Assembly (NCBI GenBank): GCA_016763595.1
Contig: JAESTN010000113.1
Location: forward strand, 1-5,000
Direction: 5' to 3'
Length of the DNA: 5,000 nucleotides
From: Flavobacteriaceae bacterium
GTDB taxonomy: Bacteria > Bacteroidota > Bacteroidia > Flavobacteriales > Flavobacteriaceae
The translations under genes and the position numbers were made by a program. Each line of letters opens with the position of its first letter. Position 1 is the first letter of the stretch. Below are positions 1-5,000 of the stretch, piece by piece. Below the pieces are notes generated by a model that was given only the letters and a program-made list of their open reading frames with translations, had not been told where the DNA came from and did not search any database.

Positions 1-30
1 CTTTTGATATTCGTTGGATGAAGGTTTCAT
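1..30 (-). CDS. Start of a gene after the sulfite oxidase (truncated by window edge)
   Basis: An ATG at 30-28 on the minus strand opens a frame that stays open to the window edge and gives MKPSSNEYQK. It lies only 2 bases after the TAA of the sulfite oxidase-type gene, the spacing expected of a translationally coupled operon partner. Ten residues are too few to identify a family. In SorAB-type sulfite dehydrogenases the gene after the molybdenum subunit encodes a c-type cytochrome that takes the electrons, so a cytochrome c is a reasonable guess. Nothing in these ten residues shows it: no signal-peptide hydrophobic stretch and no CxxCH has been reached yet. The frame could also be a chance ATG. 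Confidence 0.45.
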   Translation of the reverse strand, partial: MKPSSNEYQK

Positions 31-32
31 AC

Positions 33-1253
33 TTACTTAATCTTTACTGCAATTCTATGACAGGCATTGTTTAAATACCCTTTAGGATTCCATCCTGGCA
101 ATAACATGGGTTGCGATATACCTTCTGAATCTGTAGCTCTTGCCCATACTTCATAATAACCAGACTTAGGGAATTGAATTTCTGCAGAAAAATGCTGCCA
201 AGCCAAACGGTTTTCAGGTTTCTCTAAGTTACATGCCTTCCAAGACGCTCCAAAATCAATAGAATATTCCATTTTAGCAACTTCAAACTCTCCTGCCCAA
301 GCATGTCCTCTAATTTCGAATGCTTGTTCTTTTTTTACGATTGCTCCGGACTTAGGATATGTAATTAAAGACTTTACAGGCATCGATTCAATAATCTTCA
401 TGTCTTCATCTTTCACTTTATCTCCAGGAGCAACAGGGTTTTTTGGAACACGATATGCCGTTCCTTTCATTTTTGTTCCATCGTGTTCAATATTTCGAAC
501 ACTAATTCTATTGATCCATTTACCAGAAACTGAAGCTGGCCATCCACCTGCAACTAACCGCAATGGAAAACCATGTGCTAACGGAATCTTTTTTCCGTTC
601 ATTTTATAGGCAATTAAGGTTTCTTCTTGTATTGCTTTATGCATGGGTGCACCTCTAGAGATTGGCTCTTTACTTGGATCTCCACTTAAATGTGTATCTG
701 CTGCATGATACCCAATATAAACGGCATCCTTTTTTACTCCAACAAAGTCTAAAACATCTTTTAAACGAACACCAGTCCAAGTTGCGCAGCTAACGGCACC
801 AATAGTCCATTGATTCCCTTTTGCTGGCGGATTGAATTCACTTCGACCATTTCCACCACATTCTAACGTTAATTGATAGGTGTGTTGTTTAAACCTTGTT
901 TTTAAATCATTAATTGTAAAGGTTCTCTTCTCTTTTACAGATTCTCCATCAATGGTAAGTGTCCAATTTTTAGCATCAATATCTACCGGGATTTTACCAT
1001 TATTTCTGATAAACATTTTACTATTCGGTGTAATCTTATCGTCGAGTAAATGTGCTTTTGCTTCAATGTTCCAGGGTTTGTCATTTAAAACAACCATTTC
1101 ATCATCTAGCATAAAAAGTTTGAAAGGATCTGGTTTTTGAAGTGCTAAAGGTTGGTAACCTTCAGTGAGGTTTGCTCCAAAAACAATGTCTACTCCAATT
1201 ATGGTTGCTAAAGAACTTAGCGTAGCTTTTTTAATAAAATTTCTTCTTTTCAT
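33..1253 (-). CDS. Tat-exported molybdopterin-dependent sulfite oxidase-type oxidoreductase
   Basis: This 406-residue protein belongs to the sulfite oxidase family of molybdenum enzymes, which oxidise sulfite to sulfate with a Mo-pterin cofactor. The N-terminus KRRNFIK followed by a hydrophobic stretch (about 11-26) is a twin-arginine export signal, so the folded, cofactor-loaded enzyme should act in the periplasm. The Mo-binding domain spans about 75-255 and the Mo-co dimerisation domain about 285-405, including GWNPKGYLNN near the end. Aligned by eye to human SUOX, the active-site set appears complete: R83 (for R160), C132 in ECGGNGRSEF as the molybdenum ligand (C207), H227 and R232 in HGFPLR (H304, R309), K245 (K322) and Y267 (Y343, one residue offset). 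There is no cytochrome b5 domain, so electrons must go to a separate partner, possibly encoded by the frame that begins 2 bases downstream. Sulfite is the most likely substrate, but relatives such as SoxC act on other sulfur compounds, so it is not certain. The upstream gap to the exporter gene is 54 bases with no terminator. Confidence 0.9.
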   Translation of the reverse strand: MKRRNFIKKATLSSLATIIGVDIVFGANLTEGYQPLALQKPDPFKLFMLDDEMVVLNDKPWNIEAKAHLLDDKITPNSKMFIRNNGKIPVDIDAKNWTLTIDGESVKEKRTFTINDLKTRFKQHTYQLTLECGGNGRSEFNPPAKGNQWTIGAVSCATWTGVRLKDVLDFVGVKKDAVYIGYHAADTHLSGDPSKEPISRGAPMHKAIQEETLIAYKMNGKKIPLAHGFPLRLVAGGWPASVSGKWINRISVRNIEHDGTKMKGTAYRVPKNPVAPGDKVKDEDMKIIESMPVKSLITYPKSGAIVKKEQAFEIRGHAWAGEFEVAKMEYSIDFGASWKACNLEKPENRLAWQHFSAEIQFPKSGYYEVWARATDSEGISQPMLLPGWNPKGYLNNACHRIAVKIK

Positions 1254-1265
1254 ACAGAAAACAAC

Positions 1266-1297
1266 GTTTAGTATGTGTTAAAGATATTAAACTAAAC
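1266..1297. repeat. Inverted repeat in the leader of the sulfite oxidase gene
   Basis: GTTTAGT at 1266-1272 is matched by its exact reverse complement ACTAAAC at 1291-1297, with an 18-base spacer. It fills most of the 54-base gap between the exporter stop and the sulfite oxidase start. On the minus strand the spacer contains TATCTTTA (1286-1279), one base off the Bacteroidota -7 promoter motif TAnnTTTG, but I see no TTG at the expected -33 distance. It could be an operator around a weak promoter or simply a chance repeat in AT-rich DNA. Confidence 0.3.
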
Positions 1298-1307
1298 TGT
1301 ATTTTTT

Positions 1308-2210
1308 TTAAGAAACTTTTTTGTTCTTACTAGAATTGATAAAATACACACCAAGTAATAAAATTAACGCTGCAATTATGGATTGAAGAGAGATTTTTTC
1401 ATCTAAAACATACCATCCTAAAAGCATGGCAATTAATGGATTTACATAAGAAGAAGTTGATACTTTTTCTGGTGATACTTTTTGTAATAAGAAGTTAAAC
1501 GCTGTAAAAGCAATAATACTCCCAAAAACAATTAATAAGATCATCATACCAAATGTTAACGGTTTCCAATCATATGGAGACGTCCAAGTTTCACCAATTA
1601 TCAAACTAAAAACAGCGAGTAAGATTCCGCCACATAACATTTGATACCCAGAATTTACAAAATAACTTTTATGTAAATCTGCTTTAGAAACAAAAATGCT
1701 GGCAAATCCCCAGCTAACAATACAAGTAGCAATCATAGACACCCCTAATAAACTATTTTCTCCTGTTGTTATGTCTTGTTGACTTACTAATAGGTATATT
1801 CCAATAGCCCCTAATAAAACACCCACCAATGCCATTTTCTGGATCTTTTGCTTGTGTATGATACGCATTAACACCAATACTACTAATGGTAAAGAAGAAG
1901 CTTCTAAGGCTGCAAAACCGCTATCTACATATCTTAATGACCAAACAAAAATACCATTACCATAAACCAAAAATAGAAATCCTGCTATCGCATTGTTTCG
2001 AAGTTGTTTTTTAGTAATGACTAGCGGTATTTTTAAAAATTTAGCAATGATAAAAATTATGACACCAGCAATGATAAACCGAATGGATGACAAAAACAAT
2101 GGAGGTATGTCTGAAACGGCTATCTTATTTAGCAAATATGTAGAGCCCCAAATTATATATATGGAAAAAAAAGCGACAATTACAAGTATGGTGTCTCTAG
2201 TAAATTTCAT
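1308..2210 (-). CDS. EamA/DMT-superfamily exporter, YedA-like
   Basis: This 300-residue inner-membrane protein belongs to the drug/metabolite transporter superfamily (EamA family). It has about ten hydrophobic helices (approximately 8-26, 36-57, 72-92, 97-116, 126-142, 153-174, 184-205, 218-239, 250-270 and 274-292), arranged as two five-helix EamA repeats. Family hallmarks are WGSTYL at 21-26, RFIIAG at 44-49, YGNG at 83-86 and, in the second repeat, YVNPLIAMLLG at 255-265 followed by LDEKIS. Its length and motif spacing resemble E. coli YedA. Such proteins export amino acids, metabolites or drugs, but the substrate cannot be read from sequence. The ATG is the natural start and lies 15 bases after the helicase stop. 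The gene is therefore probably co-transcribed with the helicase, although no functional link is evident. The C-terminus is short and lysine-rich, as expected for a cytoplasmic tail. Confidence 0.9.
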   Translation of the reverse strand: MKFTRDTILVIVAFFSIYIIWGSTYLLNKIAVSDIPPLFLSSIRFIIAGVIIFIIAKFLKIPLVITKKQLRNNAIAGFLFLVYGNGIFVWSLRYVDSGFAALEASSLPLVVLVLMRIIHKQKIQKMALVGVLLGAIGIYLLVSQQDITTGENSLLGVSMIATCIVSWGFASIFVSKADLHKSYFVNSGYQMLCGGILLAVFSLIIGETWTSPYDWKPLTFGMMILLIVFGSIIAFTAFNFLLQKVSPEKVSTSSYVNPLIAMLLGWYVLDEKISLQSIIAALILLLGVYFINSSKNKKVS

Positions 2211-2225
2211 GGTGTAATTACGCTA

Positions 2226-3779
2226 TTATTCTGGAGGTCTTCCATGAATTTCTTCGAACATTTCATCAAAATTAGCACGTAAATGTAAGCGCAGTTTTGT
2301 TCTGTAATCGTTCTTTAACCAATCCATAAAATTATGTGTACTCTTAGAGATGCATTTCGTATAACGTTGCAATCTAAAATCAATATCATCACCTAATTTC
2401 TTTGCTAAATCTAAGGCATCATATACGTCTTCACTGTTTTCAATACATATTTCTGCATGATGTAATAAAGACTTCTCTAGCACAACTTTTGTTGTATCTC
2501 TACTTTGAACTGCTGCTAAATACGCCTTTTTTATATCAAAATATACATCTTTTGTATTTGAAAACTCTGCTCTTAAAACTTCTGGCATTTCATAACCAAA
2601 ACTATCTTCTAAATCTTCGTCATTCAACAATTTCTCTAAGTAGAAATTTGGTGCTCTAAAAATTTGTTGCCAATCTAAATCTGCTCCCCATGGACCAAAT
2701 CTGTGAAAGTTATTTCCTAAATCAATGACATTAAAATGTGATTTACTTTTAAGAATACGAGAACCACGACCAATCATTTGGTAATATAAAGTCAATGATT
2801 TTGTTGCTCTATTTAATATAATAGTATCTACTGTAGGCTCATCAAAACCTGTAGTTAATATACTTACAGAAGTTAAAATGGCATTGGGAGTTTCTTTAAA
2901 CCACTTTAAAAGAAAGGCTCTTTCTTTTTTAGTCGCTGTATTGTCAAGGTGTGCAATTGGGTATCCTGCTGCCTTAAACGTTTCGTAAACGTGTATAGAT
3001 GTATTAATTCCGTTATTAAAAATTAAGGTTTTCTTTCCTTTAGAACGCTCTTCATATGCTTGTAATAATTTACCAAGCATCTGCGTATTTGTATACAAAT
3101 CTTCAGAAGACTTTACGGTGTAATCTCCGTTAGACCCTACTACTAAAGAAGTTAATCCTACATTATAAGAAAAGGTTCTAGCACGCGCTAAAAACTCATG
3201 GTCAATTAAAGACTCAATTGTTTCTCCAACAATTAACTCGTTATAATTGTCATTCATTGGTAATTTTACATTAGAACTTAACGGCGTTGCTGTTACTCCT
3301 AATACGAATGCTTTTTCGAAAAACTTAAAAAGCTTTGTAAAAGAATTGTAGTGTGCCTCATCAATAATTACTAAACCAATATCAGAAATGTCTAGTTTTC
3401 CATCATTTAAACGATTGTTCAATGTTTCTACCATCGCAACAAAACAAGAAAAGTCTTTTTGATCTTCTAAATTTGCAGTACTATCTACCACTTTATTGTT
3501 TACTCCAAAATCTGTAAGAACGCTAGAAGTTTGTCTACACAACTCAATTCTATGCGTCATGACTAACACTTTCTTTTGATGATGCTTTAAATATTGTCTA
3601 ACAATTTCAGAAAAGATTACTGTTTTCCCACCACCCGTTGGCAATTGATATAATAAATGATAATCTTCGGTAGCTTCTTCAAAAAGCGTAAATATTTTAT
3701 TTATAGCTCCTTTTTGATAACTATATAATTCTTTACCTACTTTACGTTCTTCTAATTCTGTTGTAATAATTTCTGACAT
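2226..3779 (-). CDS. Superfamily 2 DEAH-box helicase, RadD/YejH-like
   Basis: From the ATG at 3779 this is a 517-residue SF2 ATP-dependent helicase or translocase. Motifs in order: Q-like YSYQKGAI (about 19-26), Walker A LPTGGGKT (46-53), Ia THRIELCRQ (75-83), Walker B DEAH (140-143), III TATP (163-166), IV TLIFNN (about 251-256), V SILTTGFDEP (306-315) and VI QMIGRGSR (334-341). The core ends near residue 370. The layout matches RadD/YejH-type helicases, which act in DNA repair in E. coli. The C-terminal part from about 380 is mostly charged and helical-looking, with no domain I recognise and no zinc-binding cysteine cluster. Extending the frame to a TTG at 3806 adds nine residues, but that TTG overlaps a -7-like promoter box, so the ATG is preferred. 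The gene is first in a run of minus-strand genes; the exporter follows 15 bases downstream. DNA versus RNA as substrate is not shown by the sequence. Confidence 0.88.
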   Translation of the reverse strand: MSEIITTELEERKVGKELYSYQKGAINKIFTLFEEATEDYHLLYQLPTGGGKTVIFSEIVRQYLKHHQKKVLVMTHRIELCRQTSSVLTDFGVNNKVVDSTANLEDQKDFSCFVAMVETLNNRLNDGKLDISDIGLVIIDEAHYNSFTKLFKFFEKAFVLGVTATPLSSNVKLPMNDNYNELIVGETIESLIDHEFLARARTFSYNVGLTSLVVGSNGDYTVKSSEDLYTNTQMLGKLLQAYEERSKGKKTLIFNNGINTSIHVYETFKAAGYPIAHLDNTATKKERAFLLKWFKETPNAILTSVSILTTGFDEPTVDTIILNRATKSLTLYYQMIGRGSRILKSKSHFNVIDLGNNFHRFGPWGADLDWQQIFRAPNFYLEKLLNDEDLEDSFGYEMPEVLRAEFSNTKDVYFDIKKAYLAAVQSRDTTKVVLEKSLLHHAEICIENSEDVYDALDLAKKLGDDIDFRLQRYTKCISKSTHNFMDWLKNDYRTKLRLHLRANFDEMFEEIHGRPPE

Positions 3780-3803
3780 CTTATCTTTTACAGTTAAAAG
3801 CAG

Positions 3804-3811
3804 CAAAAATA
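3804..3811 (-). promoter_or_regulatory. Candidate -7 promoter box for the helicase gene
   Basis: On the minus strand, 3811-3804 reads TATTTTTG, an exact fit to the Bacteroidota sigma factor -7 consensus TAnnTTTG. It would place transcription start near 3800, about 20 bases before the helicase ATG at 3779. No clear TTG is seen about 19-21 bases upstream; the nearest sequence there is CGTT, so the -33 half is weak. The box is AT-rich and could arise by chance. Confidence 0.35.
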
Positions 3812-3885
3812 CGGTCTTTTATAGGTTTTTAACGAATAAAAACTTAAAACTTTCAGAATAAAAAGAATTTCACAACATGGTCTAA

Positions 3886-3916
3886 TTTGTTAATATTTAA
3901 GATATTAACTATCTTG
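3886..3916 (+). promoter_or_regulatory. Candidate promoter for the small membrane protein gene
   Basis: TTTG at 3886-3889 fits the Bacteroidota -33 element. TATCTTG at 3910-3916 is a one-base-short version of the -7 motif TAnnTTTG. The 20-base spacer is within the usual range. Transcription would start near 3921 and give a leader of about 25 bases, A-rich before the ATG at 3946, as is common in this phylum where Shine-Dalgarno sequences are rare. Confidence 0.4.
3889..3909. repeat. Palindrome within the promoter spacer (possible operator)
   Basis: GTTAATAT at 3889-3896 and ATATTAAC at 3902-3909 are perfect reverse complements separated by the five bases TTAAG. The 21-base element fills the spacer between the candidate -33 and -7 boxes of the gene starting at 3946, a position typical of repressor or MerR-type activator sites. 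The arms are AT-rich, and one palindrome of this quality is roughly expected by chance in 5 kb of this composition. Its placement is the main argument. Confidence 0.4.
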
Positions 3917-3945
3917 TCATTCAAATAACTAAAAAAACAAACTTT

Positions 3946-4386
3946 ATGACTGATTCAACTAACAAACCAAATGTACTATTTTGGATAGTAGGTGTTATTG
4001 CTATCATTTGGAATGCAATGGGCGTAAATGCCTATGTACAACAAGCTTATGACACAGAGGGTCATCAAGCACAATTTGTAGACAAGCCAGAACTACTAGA
4101 ACTCACAAATAATATGCCTAGTTGGTACACAGCAATTTTTGCAATAGCTGTATTTGCCGGAATTTTAGGATGTATTTTTATGCTTCTTCGAAAGAAAGTG
4201 GCTAATTTTTTATTGAAAATTTCATTAGCAGCAGTATTGATTCAAACAATAAATAATTTATTTTTTACTGGAGTTCGCGAATTCTATGGCACATTTGAAT
4301 ATAGCATGCTCATCTCTATAGCAGTGATTGCAATCTTTTTAGTAGTCTACACAAAAAAAGCTACAGAAAAAGGTTGGTTGTCATAA
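3946..4386 (+). CDS. Small four-helix membrane protein of unknown function
   Basis: This 146-residue protein has four predicted membrane helices at about 9-31, 57-81, 86-107 and 116-136. The loop between helices 1 and 2 is acidic (E38, D46, E49, E52). The short turn RKK (82-84) and the tail KKATEKGW are basic, so by the positive-inside rule both ends should face the cytoplasm and the acidic loop the periplasm. There is no cleavable signal peptide. It resembles a widespread family of small membrane proteins with a WNxMGV motif in the first helix (22-27) and a basic C-terminus ending in KGW. Some members are labelled sugar transporter in databases, which I do not think the sequence supports. 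The gene stands alone: divergent from the helicase, with its own candidate promoter and a strong terminator after it. Its function is unknown. Confidence 0.8.
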   Translation: MTDSTNKPNVLFWIVGVIAIIWNAMGVNAYVQQAYDTEGHQAQFVDKPELLELTNNMPSWYTAIFAIAVFAGILGCIFMLLRKKVANFLLKISLAAVLIQTINNLFFTGVREFYGTFEYSMLISIAVIAIFLVVYTKKATEKGWLS

Positions 4387-4405
4387 CAATCAACAGTGAA
4401 CCTAT

Positions 4406-4434
4406 AAATCGTCTAAGAAATTAGGCGATTTTTT
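4406..4434 (+). terminator. Intrinsic terminator after the small membrane protein gene
   Basis: AAATCGTCTAA (4406-4416) pairs with TTAGGCGATTT (4421-4431) in an 11-bp stem with one G-U pair, closed by a GAAA loop and followed by T residues through 4434. It starts about 20 bases after the stop at 4386. Read on the minus strand the stem has a C-A mismatch and only a short broken T run, so it should work mainly for the plus strand. Its last base is also the last base of the convergent MaoC gene's stop codon. Confidence 0.85.
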
Positions 4435-4895
4435 CATTCAATAAACAACGCTAAGAACTCTGCTACACAAGCAGGTTTCTCTTCTCCTTTAATTTCTACA
4501 GTACAAGAAAAGGTTGCCTTAATTCCGTGTTTATGGTTTTCTACATCTTTAACTGTACTAATCAATCTTAGTTGGCTGTTTACAGGAACTGGGTTCATAA
4601 ATCGCACATAATTAAGTCCATAGTTCAATCCCATTTTTATACTCTCAATTTTAATAATATCTCCCAAAAACTGAGACAATAAAGCAACTGACATAAACCC
4701 ATGGGCAATGGTACTTTTAAAGGGTGATTCCTTTTTAGCTCGCTCAACATCTACATGAACCCATTGCGTATCTAAAGTGGCATTTGCAAAGTCATTAATC
4801 ATTTGTTGAGAAACAGTGATCCATTCTGAATTTGGCAATTCTTTCCCTTTCATTTCTCTAAATGCAGCATTATTTTTAAATACTAAAGTTTCCAT
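4434..4895 (-). CDS. MaoC-like / NodN-type (R)-specific enoyl-CoA hydratase family protein
   Basis: This 153-residue single hot-dog-fold protein belongs to the MaoC-like dehydratase family, NodN/Rv0130 subgroup. Members hydrate trans-2-enoyl-CoA to (R)-3-hydroxyacyl-CoA in the cytoplasm. The segment FANATLDTQWVHVD (36-49) followed by ESPFKSTIAHGF (56-67) is the hydratase motif, with D42 and H47 as the expected catalytic Asp/His pair. GLNYVRFMNPVPVNSQLR (93-110) is the second conserved block. The residue before D42 is leucine where most relatives have glycine. The length is normal for the family and no second domain is present. The ATG is the only sensible start; its leader is AT-rich without a Shine-Dalgarno sequence, and I found no convincing promoter. 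The gene stands apart from fatty-acid genes in this window, so the true acyl substrate (fatty-acid degradation, polyhydroxyalkanoate supply or other) cannot be assigned. Confidence 0.88.
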   Translation of the reverse strand: METLVFKNNAAFREMKGKELPNSEWITVSQQMINDFANATLDTQWVHVDVERAKKESPFKSTIAHGFMSVALLSQFLGDIIKIESIKMGLNYGLNYVRFMNPVPVNSQLRLISTVKDVENHKHGIKATFSCTVEIKGEEKPACVAEFLALFIE

Positions 4896-5000
4896 ATAAA
4901 AAGTTCAATTAGGTTTTTGTGAAGATAAAATTATTTCATCATCAATTAAAGTAGCTTTAACAATAATTTTGGTTTTTTATCAATCTAGGTATAGATTTAA
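4896..5000. other. Upstream region of the MaoC-like gene, no confident gene
   Basis: These 105 bases are AT-rich with stops in all frames. A short perfect inverted repeat, TTAAAG (4946-4951) and CTTTAA (4955-4960), lies about 50 bases before the MaoC-like start and lacks a T tract, so I do not call it a terminator. On the minus strand, two frames open at the window edge could be the 3' end of an upstream gene: one ending at the tandem stops TGA TAA (4982-4977), the other at TAA 4959-4957. Neither can be chosen. Confidence 0.3.

Noticed and set aside
400..609. Plus-strand open frame of 69 codons inside the sulfite oxidase gene
   Set aside because: It is antisense to a gene with a complete set of family motifs, and its translation has no recognisable features.
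880..1140. Plus-strand open frame of 86 codons with a hydrophobic-looking product
   Set aside because: It is antisense to the N-terminal half of the sulfite oxidase gene; the hydrophobicity reflects the AT-rich complement of lysine- and isoleucine-rich codons.
1993..2217. Plus-strand open frame of 74 codons
   Set aside because: It lies antisense to the start of the exporter gene, whose helices and motifs are clear.
2402..2659. Plus-strand open frame of 85 codons, leucine- and histidine-rich
   Set aside because: It is antisense to the helicase C-terminal region and has low-complexity composition typical of shadow frames.
4946..4960. Inverted repeat TTAAAG-TAG-CTTTAA as a terminator
   Set aside because: The stem has only 6 pairs with a single G-C, and no run of T follows on either strand.
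4905..4976. Minus-strand open stretch of 23 codons before the MaoC-like gene, reading like a coding remnant (ending SSQKPN)
   Set aside because: It has no ATG or GTG start, is preceded by an in-frame TAA, and is short enough to be chance. It could be a pseudogene tail, but nothing supports this.
1..5000. A defence island, mobile element or biosynthetic cluster
   Set aside because: The genes are ordinary core types, and I saw no transposase, integrase, toxin-antitoxin pair, terminal repeats, direct-repeat array or tRNA.

Overview
The window comes from an AT-rich bacterial chromosome, most likely a Bacteroidota member of the family Flavobacteriaceae. The evidence is the base composition, AT-rich gene leaders without Shine-Dalgarno sequences, a -7-type promoter motif (TAnnTTTG) upstream of one gene, and the general character of the proteins. 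No plasmid, phage, insertion sequence, CRISPR or RNA-gene signal was seen. It reads as ordinary core chromosome with dense coding and short gaps.

Layout: on the minus strand, reading from about 3780 down to 1, lie a RadD/YejH-like superfamily 2 helicase (2226-3779), a YedA-like EamA/DMT exporter (1308-2210) starting 15 bases after the helicase stop, and a Tat-exported, molybdenum-dependent sulfite oxidase-type enzyme (33-1253). A further reading frame begins 2 bases after the sulfite oxidase stop and runs off the window (1-30). No terminator is visible between these genes, so they may be co-transcribed, at least in pairs. A 166-base divergent region (3780-3945) holds candidate promoters for the helicase and for a plus-strand gene encoding a small four-helix membrane protein of unknown function (3946-4386). 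That gene ends at a strong intrinsic terminator (4406-4434). The terminator abuts the stop codon of a convergent minus-strand gene for a NodN-type MaoC-like hydratase (4434-4895).

Functionally the genes look like unrelated housekeeping neighbours: DNA processing (helicase), small-molecule export (EamA protein), periplasmic oxidation of sulfite or a similar substrate (sulfite oxidase), and acyl-CoA chemistry (MaoC). The tightest functional link is probably between the sulfite oxidase and the truncated gene after it, which by analogy with SorAB could encode its electron acceptor. Too little of that gene is present to tell.

I did not find a convincing undescribed system. The best leads are an 8-bp-arm palindrome filling the spacer of the candidate promoter for the four-helix membrane protein, the unassigned C-terminal third of the helicase, and the truncated partner gene of the sulfite oxidase.
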